Assembly: GCA_028279515.1 (NCBI GenBank) | Contig: JANQNQ010000009.1 | Coordinates: 62,001 to 126,000, forward strand | Reading direction: 5' to 3' | DNA from: Flavobacteriaceae bacterium | Lineage (GTDB): Bacteria > Bacteroidota > Bacteroidia > Flavobacteriales > Flavobacteriaceae | DNA: 64,000 nucleotides | Shown: piece by piece, positions 26,689-35,363 of the stretch | Position numbering within the stretch: position 1 is the stretch's first letter | Layout: every line of letters starts with the position of its first letter | Made by a program: the position numbers and the translations under genes | The notes under the pieces: model-generated | What the model was told of the DNA's origin: nothing | Databases searched by the model: none | Seen by the model: only the letters and a program-made list of their open reading frames with translations

Positions 26689-27092
26689 AAACAAGCCTTA
26701 AGGATATTCAATTGCTCACCATTCCAAAGATCAAAGACCATCGTGGTAACATTGCTGTCATAGAGAACGAGGTGCTTCCCTTTGAATTCAAAAGAGTGTA
26801 TTATCTGTACGACGTTCCTAGTGGTGCCAAACGCGGAGGGCATGCACATAAGACCTTGCAGCAAGTATTGATAGCCCTTAGCGGAAGTTTTGATGTGGTG
26901 CTCAAGGATGGTTCTGAAGAAAATAGGATAACACTCAATCGTCCGGATCAGGGATTACTTTTGCCTAACGGAATATGGCGTGAGCTCGAAAACTTCTCTT
27001 CTGGATGTGTTTGCCTGGTAATGGCTTCCGCCGAATTTGACGAAGCTGAATACATTCGAGATTTTCAGGATTTTTTAGCCTTTAAAAAGTAG
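26685..27092 (+). CDS. FdtA-like sugar 3,4-ketoisomerase (cupin)
   Basis: 135-aa cupin of the FdtA/WxcM family, which converts dTDP-4-keto-6-deoxyglucose to the 3-keto isomer. The signature RGGHAHKTLQQVLIALSGSF lies at about residues 43-62, preceded by FEFKRVYYLYDVPSGAKRG. The start at 26685 (MKTSLKDIQ) replaces the longest frame at 26658 because it gives coupling to the upstream glycosyltransferase and family length. It is separated from its usual partner, the aminotransferase, by four opposite-strand or unrelated genes. Confidence 0.9.
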   Translation: MKTSLKDIQLLTIPKIKDHRGNIAVIENEVLPFEFKRVYYLYDVPSGAKRGGHAHKTLQQVLIALSGSFDVVLKDGSEENRITLNRPDQGLLLPNGIWRELENFSSGCVCLVMASAEFDEAEYIRDFQDFLAFKK

Positions 27093-28017
27093 TCACTCGT
27101 ACTTTTTTTCCCAGTAAGAACATTTTTATTCTTTTTAAAAAAAGTAGAACACCTAACGGAGACCTATGTAATAGATGCTGTTTGAAACTTAAGTTTTTTG
27201 GGTCAATGTTTTTGTGAAGACTCCTATATCGTTCTTTATGACCTTGAATTTTATATTGAATGCTCAGAAAATATCTTTTTCTATCCAAATATTTTTTTAG
27301 CGTCGGTTTCTTTTTAACAAAAGCTTCGTAGCTATCGAAATCAGTGATGACCTTATCTTTAATTGGGGCTGCCGTGATTTGGTTTTCAGAGGAGTACGTG
27401 TATAAGCAACTCACTTCATTATAAAAGGCAAAAGTATATTCTAAGTTGCTTCGAATATAAAAGTCGACATCTTCTCCTAAAGTAATAGCTTCATTAAAAC
27501 CTCCAATGTGACCAATAACCCCTTTTCTAAAAGCAAAAGCACTTGGACAAACCAAGGGTTGAAAGTAGTTAGCAACAAAAAAGTCTTCTACGATGAAGTG
27601 TAGACCTTTTTCATTCAAACTTTTCTTAGGGGGCAAAACATTCCCATTTTCAAATTGCTCTGCCCAACCAGATCCGAAGAGAGAAGCATTAGGGTATTCT
27701 TTGACCAAAAAAAATAACTGCTCAAGGTGATTTGTCAACCATACATCATCAGCATCCAATAAAGCTATTATGTCTCCTCTGGCATGTTTTATTCCAGTAT
27801 TTCTGGCAGCAGAAAGCCCTTTGTTTTCTTCATGATTGACTATAGTTACCTTATCATTTTTAATACGCTCTACAAGGTTAGAACTCCCATCTGTAGAAGC
27901 ATCATTCACTACGACGATTTCGTAGTTGTCAAAAGATTGAGCAAACACACTCTCCAAGGTTCGCTCTATATAATGAACCTTGTTATACAGTGGTATGATG
28001 ACCGAAATCAAATTCAT
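27082..28017 (-). CDS. Glycosyltransferase family 2
   Basis: 311-aa GT2 enzyme with ISVIIPLYNKVHYIERTLES at the N-terminus, VVVNDASTDGSSNLV and the DXD-type motif IALLDADDVW (about residues 85-94). A second acidic motif EDVDFYIRSN follows near residue 182. It ends by overlapping the FdtA-like gene convergently by 11 bases. Sequence is AT-rich. Confidence 0.92.
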   Translation of the reverse strand: MNLISVIIPLYNKVHYIERTLESVFAQSFDNYEIVVVNDASTDGSSNLVERIKNDKVTIVNHEENKGLSAARNTGIKHARGDIIALLDADDVWLTNHLEQLFFLVKEYPNASLFGSGWAEQFENGNVLPPKKSLNEKGLHFIVEDFFVANYFQPLVCPSAFAFRKGVIGHIGGFNEAITLGEDVDFYIRSNLEYTFAFYNEVSCLYTYSSENQITAAPIKDKVITDFDSYEAFVKKKPTLKKYLDRKRYFLSIQYKIQGHKERYRSLHKNIDPKNLSFKQHLLHRSPLGVLLFLKRIKMFLLGKKVRVTTF

Positions 28018-28024
28018 AGTATTG

Positions 28025-28906
28025 CTATCTTTGAAGACTATAAAAATAATGTAATCTGAAGAAGTCGAATAGTTTCATTGAAGGACTTTTCGACCTTAAA
28101 TTACGAATGATGAGTTTTCCGAACAGCTTGTGAAGAACATCAATTGCCCACAGCAATCGATATTTTTTCAAGCGCTCAAATGCTTTTACCAACGAAATGT
28201 CATTTTCAACTATATGTCCATTCCTAAGTAGGAAAAGCAACGATTCAATAGCTTTTTTTGTTTTGTCAATGAACACATCGTTTTCCTCCAGACCTAAATG
28301 ATATATTGGGTTGTCAATATGTTTGACCCGTGCTTTCTCTTTCTTTAACCTTGAGGAGAAGTAATAATCAAGCCCATACATTTTATTCGAACCTAGAAAA
28401 TTGGACCTCTGAAAACACTCTTTTCGAACCATTATATTGGCCGATGCAACTGTTTTGTAAGGAGTTAAACTTCGTTTGGCAGCAGACCGTTCTTCTCTTT
28501 CAATTCCAAACTTCCAGCGCAATGAATTTGCCACTTTGTAAGAATCTGTGCAATAAGCAATCCCTCCGGCCACTAAATCGATTGAAGACCATCCTTCATC
28601 AATGTATCTTTGAACAAAGGAATCTGACTTCGGTGCGACATCAGAGTCAATAAATAACAACCAATCGTAACGAGCCTTTTCGGATAAAAAATATCTCGCC
28701 TGTGTTCGTCCAATGTTTACAGTACTTATAAAGTGTTTACAATTGTTAAGATGGTTTACCTGCTTGTTTTCCTCCAAAAATTGATTTGATCCATCATCCA
28801 GACACAAAATTTCAAACGGGACACCAGTTAAGTTCGCTTGCTCGTGAAGCGTTTTAACAAGCCCAGAAATCGGATAATTATATGTAGGAATCAGCAATGA
28901 TATCAT
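28025..28906 (-). CDS. Glycosyltransferase family 2
   Basis: 293-aa GT2 enzyme: ISLLIPTYNYPISGLVKTL at the N-terminus, EILCLDDGSNQF, TVNIGRTQARYFLSEKARY and the metal motif LLFIDSDVAP (about residues 81-90). The start at 28906 is chosen because the first strand begins there; the frame remains open to 28963. It is seven bases upstream of the second GT2 gene on the same strand. Confidence 0.9.
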   Translation of the reverse strand: MISLLIPTYNYPISGLVKTLHEQANLTGVPFEILCLDDGSNQFLEENKQVNHLNNCKHFISTVNIGRTQARYFLSEKARYDWLLFIDSDVAPKSDSFVQRYIDEGWSSIDLVAGGIAYCTDSYKVANSLRWKFGIEREERSAAKRSLTPYKTVASANIMVRKECFQRSNFLGSNKMYGLDYYFSSRLKKEKARVKHIDNPIYHLGLEENDVFIDKTKKAIESLLFLLRNGHIVENDISLVKAFERLKKYRLLWAIDVLHKLFGKLIIRNLRSKSPSMKLFDFFRLHYFYSLQR

Positions 28907-29033
28907 GAAAAGATGCAAAGCGTAATAAGAAGCATTAGGCCATGTTTTTAGATATGGCCGCAAATTAACAAAATCAATGCATTGTTTGATCGAAGTGGCT
29001 CAGTTTTTTACATATAGAGCTGATAAGGTTGGA

Positions 29034-29717
29034 TTACACACTCTTTTGCACAACTTCAAATACTTTGCTGCCATCGCACTTTAGGGTTTTTGATGGGTAT
29101 TTTAGAAGTAGGGCATAATCGTGAGTGGCCATTAAGATCGTACGACCACTTTTGTTGATCTCTTGAAGCACTTTCATCACTTCAACACTGGTTTGTGGGT
29201 CGAGGTTTCCCGTCGGCTCATCAGCGAGGATCAATTCAGGATCATTTAGCAAGGCGCGGGCGATGGCGACACGTTGCTGCTCACCCCCAGAAAGTTGGTG
29301 TGGATATTTAAAACCTTTGGTCTTCATGTCTACCTTTTCCAAAACCTCTTCGATCTTGGTCATCATTTCCTCTTTTTCTTGCCAACCTGTAGCTTTGAGT
29401 ACAAAAAGAAGATTGTCATTGATAGTACGATCAGGAAGCAATTTAAAATCTTGGAAGACGATGCCCAGTTTTCGGCGTAAAAACGGAATTTCCTTTTCTT
29501 TCAATTCTTTGAGATCGATACCGACAATATGACCCTCTCCTTGACGCAACGGAAGATCGGCGTACAACGTCTTCATAAAACTACTCTTACCACTTCCGGT
29601 CTTTCCGATGAGGTATACAAATTCACCTTCGTTTACAGAAAGGTTGATGTCAGAAAGCACCAAGTTTTCACGCTGAAAAATTGAAGCATTCTTGAGTTCT
29701 AATATCGCTTGGGTCAT
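29034..29717 (-). CDS. ftsE: Cell division ATP-binding protein FtsE
   Basis: 227-aa ABC ATPase of the FtsE/LolD class. Walker A is [12 protein letters not shown] (about residues 38-49), the signature is [17 protein letters not shown], Walker B is [13 protein letters not shown] and the H-loop is MATHDYALL. With FtsX it controls periplasmic peptidoglycan hydrolases at division. No ftsX is adjacent, which is usual in Bacteroidota. It closes the glycan locus region, with about 125 bases to the GT2 gene. Confidence 0.88.
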   Translation of the reverse strand: MTQAILELKNASIFQRENLVLSDINLSVNEGEFVYLIGKTGSGKSSFMKTLYADLPLRQGEGHIVGIDLKELKEKEIPFLRRKLGIVFQDFKLLPDRTINDNLLFVLKATGWQEKEEMMTKIEEVLEKVDMKTKGFKYPHQLSGGEQQRVAIARALLNDPELILADEPTGNLDPQTSVEVMKVLQEINKSGRTILMATHDYALLLKYPSKTLKCDGSKVFEVVQKSV

Positions 29718-29943
29718 AGCATCTTCTTTATCTGTGGTAAAGGTAATAACATTTGTTTAATGATCTTTAGTATTCAATGTATCAATAAAAACAATTTAAA
29801 AATGTAAAATGATAAATGTAAAAGTGAAAAGTTTACGAGTGAGTATTTGAGTCTGAGGAGAAGGATAACGAACAATAGAGAAAAAACTATGAGCAATGAT
29901 AAAGAAAACATTCGTGAATTGGTGGCAGAATGAACCAGAAACA

Positions 29944-30032
29944 ACAGAAACATGAAACAGATTCCTGCCTTCGCAGGAATGACAAGCCTTCGCAGGAATA
30001 ACACCAACACCCAATACCAATTACCCAGAACC
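29944..30032 (+). repeat. Dispersed repeat, inverted copy of 9327-9412
   Basis: Bases from about 29955 read ACAGATTCCTGCCTTCGCAG and onwards; about 45 bases equal the reverse complement of 9364-9410, and the match goes on more loosely through acccagaacc. The hairpin ATTCCTGC-CTTC-GCAGGAAT is at 29961-29980. Confidence 0.85.
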
Positions 30033-30128
30033 TAGATTCCCCCTTTGGGGGCTAGGGGGCTAATAGACAATAATCAATAGTCCATATAATTAACCCGCGA
30101 TTCCTTCGTTATAAGGTTGTTGTTTACG

Positions 30129-30136
30129 TATATTTG
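30129..30136 (+). promoter_or_regulatory. -7 element upstream of TPR gene (TATATTTG)
   Basis: Perfect TAnnTTTG match 23 bases before the start at 30159. No TTG lies at the expected -33 distance, so only the -7 box is claimed. Confidence 0.5.
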
Positions 30137-30158
30137 AATTAACAACTAAAGCCGAATC

Positions 30159-33100
30159 ATGACCAAACGTTTTTTTCTTTCTATAGTGGTCGTTACCACA
30201 TTTATTTTTTCCGGTTTTTCTCAGCAGTCAAAGGTTTATACACACGATCTAAAGGATTTTCAAAAAGCCCTTTCACTGTACAATAACAGCCAGTATCAGG
30301 CTGCTCAAACCTTGTTTTCAAAGGTAAAAGAGGAGACCAATGATCAAGAGACCGAAGCCAATTGCGCCTATTATGTGGCCAACTGTGCGGTTCGATTGAA
30401 TCAACTGGGAGCAGATACCTTGATGGAAGATTTCGTAGAGCGGTATCCTACCAGCATCAAGCGAAATTCGGCCTTTATCGATGTAGCCGATTATTACTTT
30501 GAAAACGGAAAGTACTCATATGCCTTAAAATGGTATGACAAGGCGGGCGACGGAAACCTTTCTTATACAGAAAGAGAACGCTATAACTTCAATAAAGGAT
30601 ATGCACTTTTTGTAGGAAGAAAATACAAGCAAGCAGAGACATTGTTCAACAAAGTGGTCGATTCAAAGGAATACGGTTCTCAGGCTAAATATTACATCGG
30701 ATACATCGCCTATGAAAGTGATGACTATGAGCAAGCCAATGAATATTTCGAGCAAGTTTCAGATGAAGAACGATTCAACGAAAAGTTGGCATATTTTCAA
30801 GCAGACATGAACTTCAAGCTTGGCAATTTTGAAAAAGCAGTCGAACTCGGTCTGCAACACCTTCCGAAAGCAAAACGTCAAGAAATTTCAGAAGTAAATA
30901 AGATCATTGGTGAGAGTTACTTCAACCTGGAAAAATACGCAGAGTCGATTCCGTATTTGAAAGCCTATAGAGGAAAACGTAACCGTTGGAATAATACCGA
31001 TTTCTATCAACTTGGGTACGCCTATTATAAGCAAGGCGAGTATGAGAATGCGATCGGACAATTTAATAAGATTGTAGACGGAAACAATCCCGTAGCACAA
31101 AATGCCTACTATCATTTGGCCGAGTGTTACTTGAAAACGGATAAAAAACAGGAAGCACTCAACGCCTTCCGAAACGCTTCACAAATGGACTTCGAGCCGA
31201 AGGTCCAAGAAGATGCATGGCTCAACTACGCCAAACTCAGTTACGAGATCGGAAACGCCTACGAAAGTGTTCCATCAGTACTCACTTCCTATCTAGAGAA
31301 ATACCCAGATTCTGGTTTTAAGACAGAAATTCAAGAGTTATTGGTGGATTCATATATCACATCAAAGAACTATGATGCGGCCTTAAAAGTATTGGAAGAC
31401 AACAAGAGCTATGATAACAAAGTAGCCTATCAAAAAGTGGCTTTCTATCGTGGTATCGAATTGTTCAACGACGGACGCTATCAAGAGGCCGATGAGTTTT
31501 TTGCTAAGTCTCTCAAAGAACAACAAACACCAAAAGTAACGGCAAGAGCCACCTACTGGAAAGCCGAAACAGATTATACGTTAAACCGCTTTGATGAAGC
31601 TTTGATCGGGTTCAAACAATTTGTAGGGAGTTCAGAGGCGTCAGAAACAAACGAGTTTAAAAACATAGACTATAACTTGGCATATACCTATTTCAAACAA
31701 AAAGATTACGATCAAGCGGTCACCTATTTCACGAAATTCGCCTCTGAGCACTCAGATGATGCGCAACGATTAAACGATAGCTATCTTAGACTCGGCGACA
31801 GTCATTTTGTAAGCAGCAAATACAATCAAGCCATGCAGGCATACGACAAAGCGATTGCCATGAAAGGAATCGATGAAGACTATGCCTATTTTCAAAAGGC
31901 CATCAGTTATGGTTTTGTCGGAAAGAACAATACCAAGGTAAGTGAGCTTGACAAGTTTGTCAGCAAATATCCAAAATCACCATTACGTGATGACGCGCTG
32001 TATGAGTTAGGGAATTCTTATGTAAAAGCGGGCAACGATGCACTCGGCATCGAGTCCTACGATCGATTGATCCGTGATTACCGCAAGAGCTCATATGTAT
32101 CCAAAGCAATGCTGAGACAAGGATTGGTGCATTATAATGCCAACGACAATGAAAAAGCACTGGTCAAGTTTAGAACGGTGGTTCGTGATTTTCCAAATAC
32201 GCCCGAAGCCATTCAAGCAGTATCCACGGCGCGATTGATATATGTGGATCTAGGGCGTGTTGACGAGTACGCCAATTGGGTAAAGAACCTCGATTTTGTC
32301 GATGTGTCTGATGCCGACTTGGACAACACCACTTATGAATCTGCCGAAAAGCAATACCTCGATAACAAACGTGATGCTGCAATCAGAGGGTTTGAAAGCT
32401 ATGTACGTCAATTCCCGAACGGATTGCACGCGTTACAAGCTAATTTTTACCTGGCTGAATCTTACTTTGGAAAAGGCGAAAAGCAAAAAACGCGTCCGCA
32501 TTATCAATTTGTGATCGACAAAGAACGAAACGAATTTACCGAGCAAGCGCTGGCCAGACTGTCAGAAGTATATCTCGAAACAGACGATTATCGCAGCGCG
32601 ATGCCGATCTTAAGGCGATTGGAAGAAGAAGCCGACTTTCCGCAGAATGTCACCTTCGCTCAATCAAATCTGATGAAAGCCAACTACGAGCTCGAAAGCT
32701 ATGCCGCAGCCGTTGACTATGCCGAAAAGGTATTGTCAAATGCCAAGATCGATAATCGTGTAAAAAGTGATGCCAAAGTGATCATTGCGCGCTCTGCGAT
32801 CAAAACAGGAGATGAGGACAAGGCCAAAACGGCTTATGCCGAAGTACAGAAGATAGCCAAAGGGGCATTAGCAGCCGAGGCATTGTATTATGATGCATAT
32901 TTCAAAAACAAAGAAGGACAGTACGAAGCGTCGAATGCAGCTGTGCAAAAACTAGCAAAGGATTATTCAGGCTATAAAGAATATGGAGCCAAGGGACTCT
33001 TGCTTATGGCGAAGAATTTCTATGCGTTGGATGACGCGTTCCAAGCCACGTACATCTTAGAAAATGTGATCAGTAATTTCAAAGAGTACCCAGATGTGGT

Positions 33101-33182
33101 CGAAGAAGCCGAAGAAGAACTCGAAAAGATCAAGACCGAAGAAGCCAAGCGCAACTCATCGGTGGATCCAGACGGTAATTGA
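30159..33182 (+). CDS. Large periplasmic tetratricopeptide-repeat protein
   Basis: 1007-aa protein with a signal peptide (TKRFFLSIVVVTTFIFSGFS) followed by TPR-type helical pairs along almost the whole length, for example YKQAETLFNKVVDS, YENAIGQFNKIVDG and YEQANEYFEQVSDE. Such long TPR rods act as scaffolds in the periplasm or at the outer membrane. It is followed by a barrel protein gene after a 185-base gap that contains composite repeat copy B, and homologous TPR/barrel pairs are, as far as I recall, common in Flavobacteriaceae. The exact role is unknown. Confidence 0.85.
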   Translation: MTKRFFLSIVVVTTFIFSGFSQQSKVYTHDLKDFQKALSLYNNSQYQAAQTLFSKVKEETNDQETEANCAYYVANCAVRLNQLGADTLMEDFVERYPTSIKRNSAFIDVADYYFENGKYSYALKWYDKAGDGNLSYTERERYNFNKGYALFVGRKYKQAETLFNKVVDSKEYGSQAKYYIGYIAYESDDYEQANEYFEQVSDEERFNEKLAYFQADMNFKLGNFEKAVELGLQHLPKAKRQEISEVNKIIGESYFNLEKYAESIPYLKAYRGKRNRWNNTDFYQLGYAYYKQGEYENAIGQFNKIVDGNNPVAQNAYYHLAECYLKTDKKQEALNAFRNASQMDFEPKVQEDAWLNYAKLSYEIGNAYESVPSVLTSYLEKYPDSGFKTEIQELLVDSYITSKNYDAALKVLEDNKSYDNKVAYQKVAFYRGIELFNDGRYQEADEFFAKSLKEQQTPKVTARATYWKAETDYTLNRFDEALIGFKQFVGSSEASETNEFKNIDYNLAYTYFKQKDYDQAVTYFTKFASEHSDDAQRLNDSYLRLGDSHFVSSKYNQAMQAYDKAIAMKGIDEDYAYFQKAISYGFVGKNNTKVSELDKFVSKYPKSPLRDDALYELGNSYVKAGNDALGIESYDRLIRDYRKSSYVSKAMLRQGLVHYNANDNEKALVKFRTVVRDFPNTPEAIQAVSTARLIYVDLGRVDEYANWVKNLDFVDVSDADLDNTTYESAEKQYLDNKRDAAIRGFESYVRQFPNGLHALQANFYLAESYFGKGEKQKTRPHYQFVIDKERNEFTEQALARLSEVYLETDDYRSAMPILRRLEEEADFPQNVTFAQSNLMKANYELESYAAAVDYAEKVLSNAKIDNRVKSDAKVIIARSAIKTGDEDKAKTAYAEVQKIAKGALAAEALYYDAYFKNKEGQYEASNAAVQKLAKDYSGYKEYGAKGLLLMAKNFYALDDAFQATYILENVISNFKEYPDVVEEAEEELEKIKTEEAKRNSSVDPDGN

Positions 33183-33213
33183 TTTAGGCATGCTGAGTAC
33201 TTGGGCAGGGATA

Positions 33214-33319
33214 GAGCGCGTGTTTGAGCTCATCAATTTGCATCTCGACTGCGCTCGATGTGACAAATTGATAGCGAGTAGCGATAGCCCAACCCTTCGT
33301 AGTTTTAACGAAGAAGGGG
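33214..33319 (+). repeat. Composite dispersed repeat, copy B (core inverted)
   Basis: Left arm ATCAATTT (33232-33239) and right arm AAATTGAT (33265-33272) are placed as in copies A and C. The core between them reads CTCGACTGCGCTCG, the reverse complement of the core of A and C, while the outer flanks (GAGCTC on the left, AGCGAGTAGCGATAGCCC on the right) keep their orientation. A hairpin CCC-TTCGT / ACGAA-gaa-GGG (33293-33318) follows. The 26 bases 33214-33239 equal 7256-7281. Confidence 0.85.
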
Positions 33320-33367
33320 CCCGCAAAACATAAAGAAAGTAAAGAGTAGAAAATAAAAAATAGATTA

Positions 33368-35122
33368 ATGCGAAAGCACATCAATCAAATCATGACAAGC
33401 CTATTTCTGATCAGCGGATTCATTGCCGTTGCACAGGATAAGGACGATAAAGACGAAAAGATCGGAACCGAAGTCGTTAATGTGGTCAAGCCCTATACGC
33501 CTACCATTTCGGATGCGTTTAAAGTAAAGGAAACACCGTCCATCGATGACGATGAGACCACGACGAAAAAGTCCGTTTCGTACAATATATATTCGGTGCC
33601 CGTGGCTTCGACATTTAAACCTGCAAAAGGAAGAGCCGCCGGAGTCAAAAAGAAAGCGCGCGAAAAACTATATGATTCGTATGCCGCCATCGGACTTGGT
33701 AATTTCGCGTCGGGCGTATTGGATTTCTACACAAGCCGCGCCTTAAATCGCGATGAGACCTTGGATATTTCGTTAAATCACCATTCGACTCAAGGAGGAA
33801 TAGAAGACGTGCGTCTCGATGATAAATTTTTCGACACCAAAGTAGACCTTTCGTATAAAAAGAAAGGCCGCGACCTCAAGTGGGGAGGTGACGTTGGCTA
33901 TCAAAACCAGATCTACAATTGGTACGGTATTTACGACAATACATTTGATCAGGCGACCATCAATAGCATAGATGAGAAGCAAACCTATCATAGCGCCTAT
34001 CTTTCGGGGAACGCTAGCTTAGAAGATTCATTTTTCAAGAAGGCTGATTTTACCTATCGCAGAACGTGGGACGCCTTCAGCTCTGGCGAAAACCGAGCGT
34101 TTTTGAAACCCACTTTTGAGTTTCCGATTGCAGGGGAGTTGATCAACACCAACTTTGTGTTGGATTATGTAGGCGGAAGCTTTGACAATAACTTTGCAGG
34201 CACAGGAGATATCAATTATGGCAATCTCTTGATCGGAGTAAATCCTAGTTTGGTCATTCTTCGCGATGATCTTACAGTGAACTTAGGAGCCGCCATCTAC
34301 TACGGAATGGATCTCGAGGGAAGTGACGGCGATGTGTTTATCTACCCGCGTGTAACAGCTTCTTACCGCTTAGTAGACGAATATGTAATCGCATATGCAG
34401 GGATTGAAGGAGATTTGATTCAGAATTCATACTTTGATTTTGTACAAGACAATCAATTTGTATCACCAACCTTGCTGATCGCACCTACCGATCAACAGTA
34501 CGATGGTTACGTAGGACTTAAAGGAAAGTTTCTTCCAAACGTTGGATACAACATTCGGGGAAACTACCGTGCCGAAAATAACAAGCCACTATTTAAACTC
34601 AATCGTTCGATTATCCCGGGAGTGGCAACGCAAGAATTTCAGAAGACCTCTACCTTTCAAGTGGTGTATGATGACGTGACTACGTTCTCAGCCTTCGGAG
34701 AGATTAATGTAGACGTCAATAGAAATTTCAAGCTAGGAATCAAAGGAGAGTACTTTACCTATTCAACCGATACCGAAGACGAAGCTTGGAACTTGCCAGA
34801 ATTGAAATTTTCACTCTTTGGTGACTATCAAATAGACGAACATTGGTTCGCGGGAGCTAACATCTTCTATGTAGGTGAGCGACTAGATTCGTTCGTGACA
34901 CCAGACGACGGGACGTTTACGCTTCCAACCATACAGACGATCACATTAGATGGCTTCTTTGATGTCAACCTCCATGCAGGCTACCGTTTCAATGATAAAC
35001 TATCAGTCTTCGCCAAAGTAAATAACCTGGCCAATCAAGACTACCAACGTTGGGCAACCTACCAAGTGCAACAACTACAAGCCATGGCTGGGCTGGTCTA
35101 TAAATTTGACTTCGGAAACTAA
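33368..35122 (+). CDS. TonB-receptor-like outer membrane beta-barrel protein
   Basis: 584-aa protein with a signal peptide (about residues 1-22, ending in AVAQD). A charged linker with VVNVVKPYTPTISDAFKVKE (about residues 37-56) precedes a beta-barrel of alternating strands that resembles the C-terminal part of TonB-dependent receptors, ending in QQLQAMAGLVYKFDFGN with the terminal aromatic pattern expected by BamA. No plug domain or TonB box is seen, so it may be a barrel-only relative. It forms a pair with the TPR protein upstream and is closed by a terminator. Confidence 0.75.
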   Translation: MRKHINQIMTSLFLISGFIAVAQDKDDKDEKIGTEVVNVVKPYTPTISDAFKVKETPSIDDDETTTKKSVSYNIYSVPVASTFKPAKGRAAGVKKKAREKLYDSYAAIGLGNFASGVLDFYTSRALNRDETLDISLNHHSTQGGIEDVRLDDKFFDTKVDLSYKKKGRDLKWGGDVGYQNQIYNWYGIYDNTFDQATINSIDEKQTYHSAYLSGNASLEDSFFKKADFTYRRTWDAFSSGENRAFLKPTFEFPIAGELINTNFVLDYVGGSFDNNFAGTGDINYGNLLIGVNPSLVILRDDLTVNLGAAIYYGMDLEGSDGDVFIYPRVTASYRLVDEYVIAYAGIEGDLIQNSYFDFVQDNQFVSPTLLIAPTDQQYDGYVGLKGKFLPNVGYNIRGNYRAENNKPLFKLNRSIIPGVATQEFQKTSTFQVVYDDVTTFSAFGEINVDVNRNFKLGIKGEYFTYSTDTEDEAWNLPELKFSLFGDYQIDEHWFAGANIFYVGERLDSFVTPDDGTFTLPTIQTITLDGFFDVNLHAGYRFNDKLSVFAKVNNLANQDYQRWATYQVQQLQAMAGLVYKFDFGN

Positions 35123-35157
35123 ATCTAATTAATATAAAAATTATACAATATCAAGCT

Positions 35158-35192
35158 CCTCCCTTTAGATAAAGGGAGGTGTTTTTATTTTT
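35158..35192 (+). terminator. Rho-independent terminator
   Basis: CCTCCCTTTAGATAAAGGGA followed by GG and a T-rich run (GTTTTTATTTTTT). It ends the barrel protein transcript. Confidence 0.85.
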
Positions 35193-35234
35193 TAAAATAA
35201 AAACGGAGGGTTTGACTTGGACAAAGAGGGGTGG

Positions 35235-35293
35235 TTCAGCTTTGCTGAAGCGGGGAGTTTGATTAGGGAGCTTGGTAATTCCGCTTTGCGGAA
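35235..35293. repeat. Pair of same-loop hairpins TTCnGC-TTT-GCnGAA
   Basis: TTCAGC-TTT-GCTGAA (35235-35249) and TTCCGC-TTT-GCGGAA (35279-35293) share loop and frame but differ at one complementary pair. Each is followed within 2-4 bases by GGGGAGTT. It lies between the terminator of the barrel gene and the amidohydrolase start and is not coding in a useful way. Confidence 0.7.
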
Positions 35294-35363
35294 GAAAGGG
35301 GAGTTAGTGAACATGGGTTCATTTACTTTCCTTATTTTTATGATCCAAATACTAACCGAGATC

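Larger units (their letters stand above)
29718..30158. other. Intergenic region with repeat, no gene
   Basis: 441 bases between divergent ftsE and the TPR gene. A short minus-strand frame (29774-30010) is mostly translation of low-complexity and repeat sequence and is not taken as a gene. The region contains simple A-rich direct repeats (about 29790-29835), the dispersed repeat at 29944-30032, a G/C-rich hairpin (CCCCCTTTGGGGGCTAGGGGG at about 30038-30059) and, at 30129-30136, a TATATTTG -7 element for the TPR gene. Confidence 0.6.

Noticed and set aside
29774-30010. Minus-strand frame of 78 codons
   Set aside because: Lies in simple and dispersed repeat sequence (its N-terminal part reads the ATTCCTGC repeat); hydrophobic low-complexity product, no family.
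33094-33333. Frame crossing the end of the TPR gene
   Set aside because: Out-of-frame reading of the TPR gene end plus copy B of the repeat.
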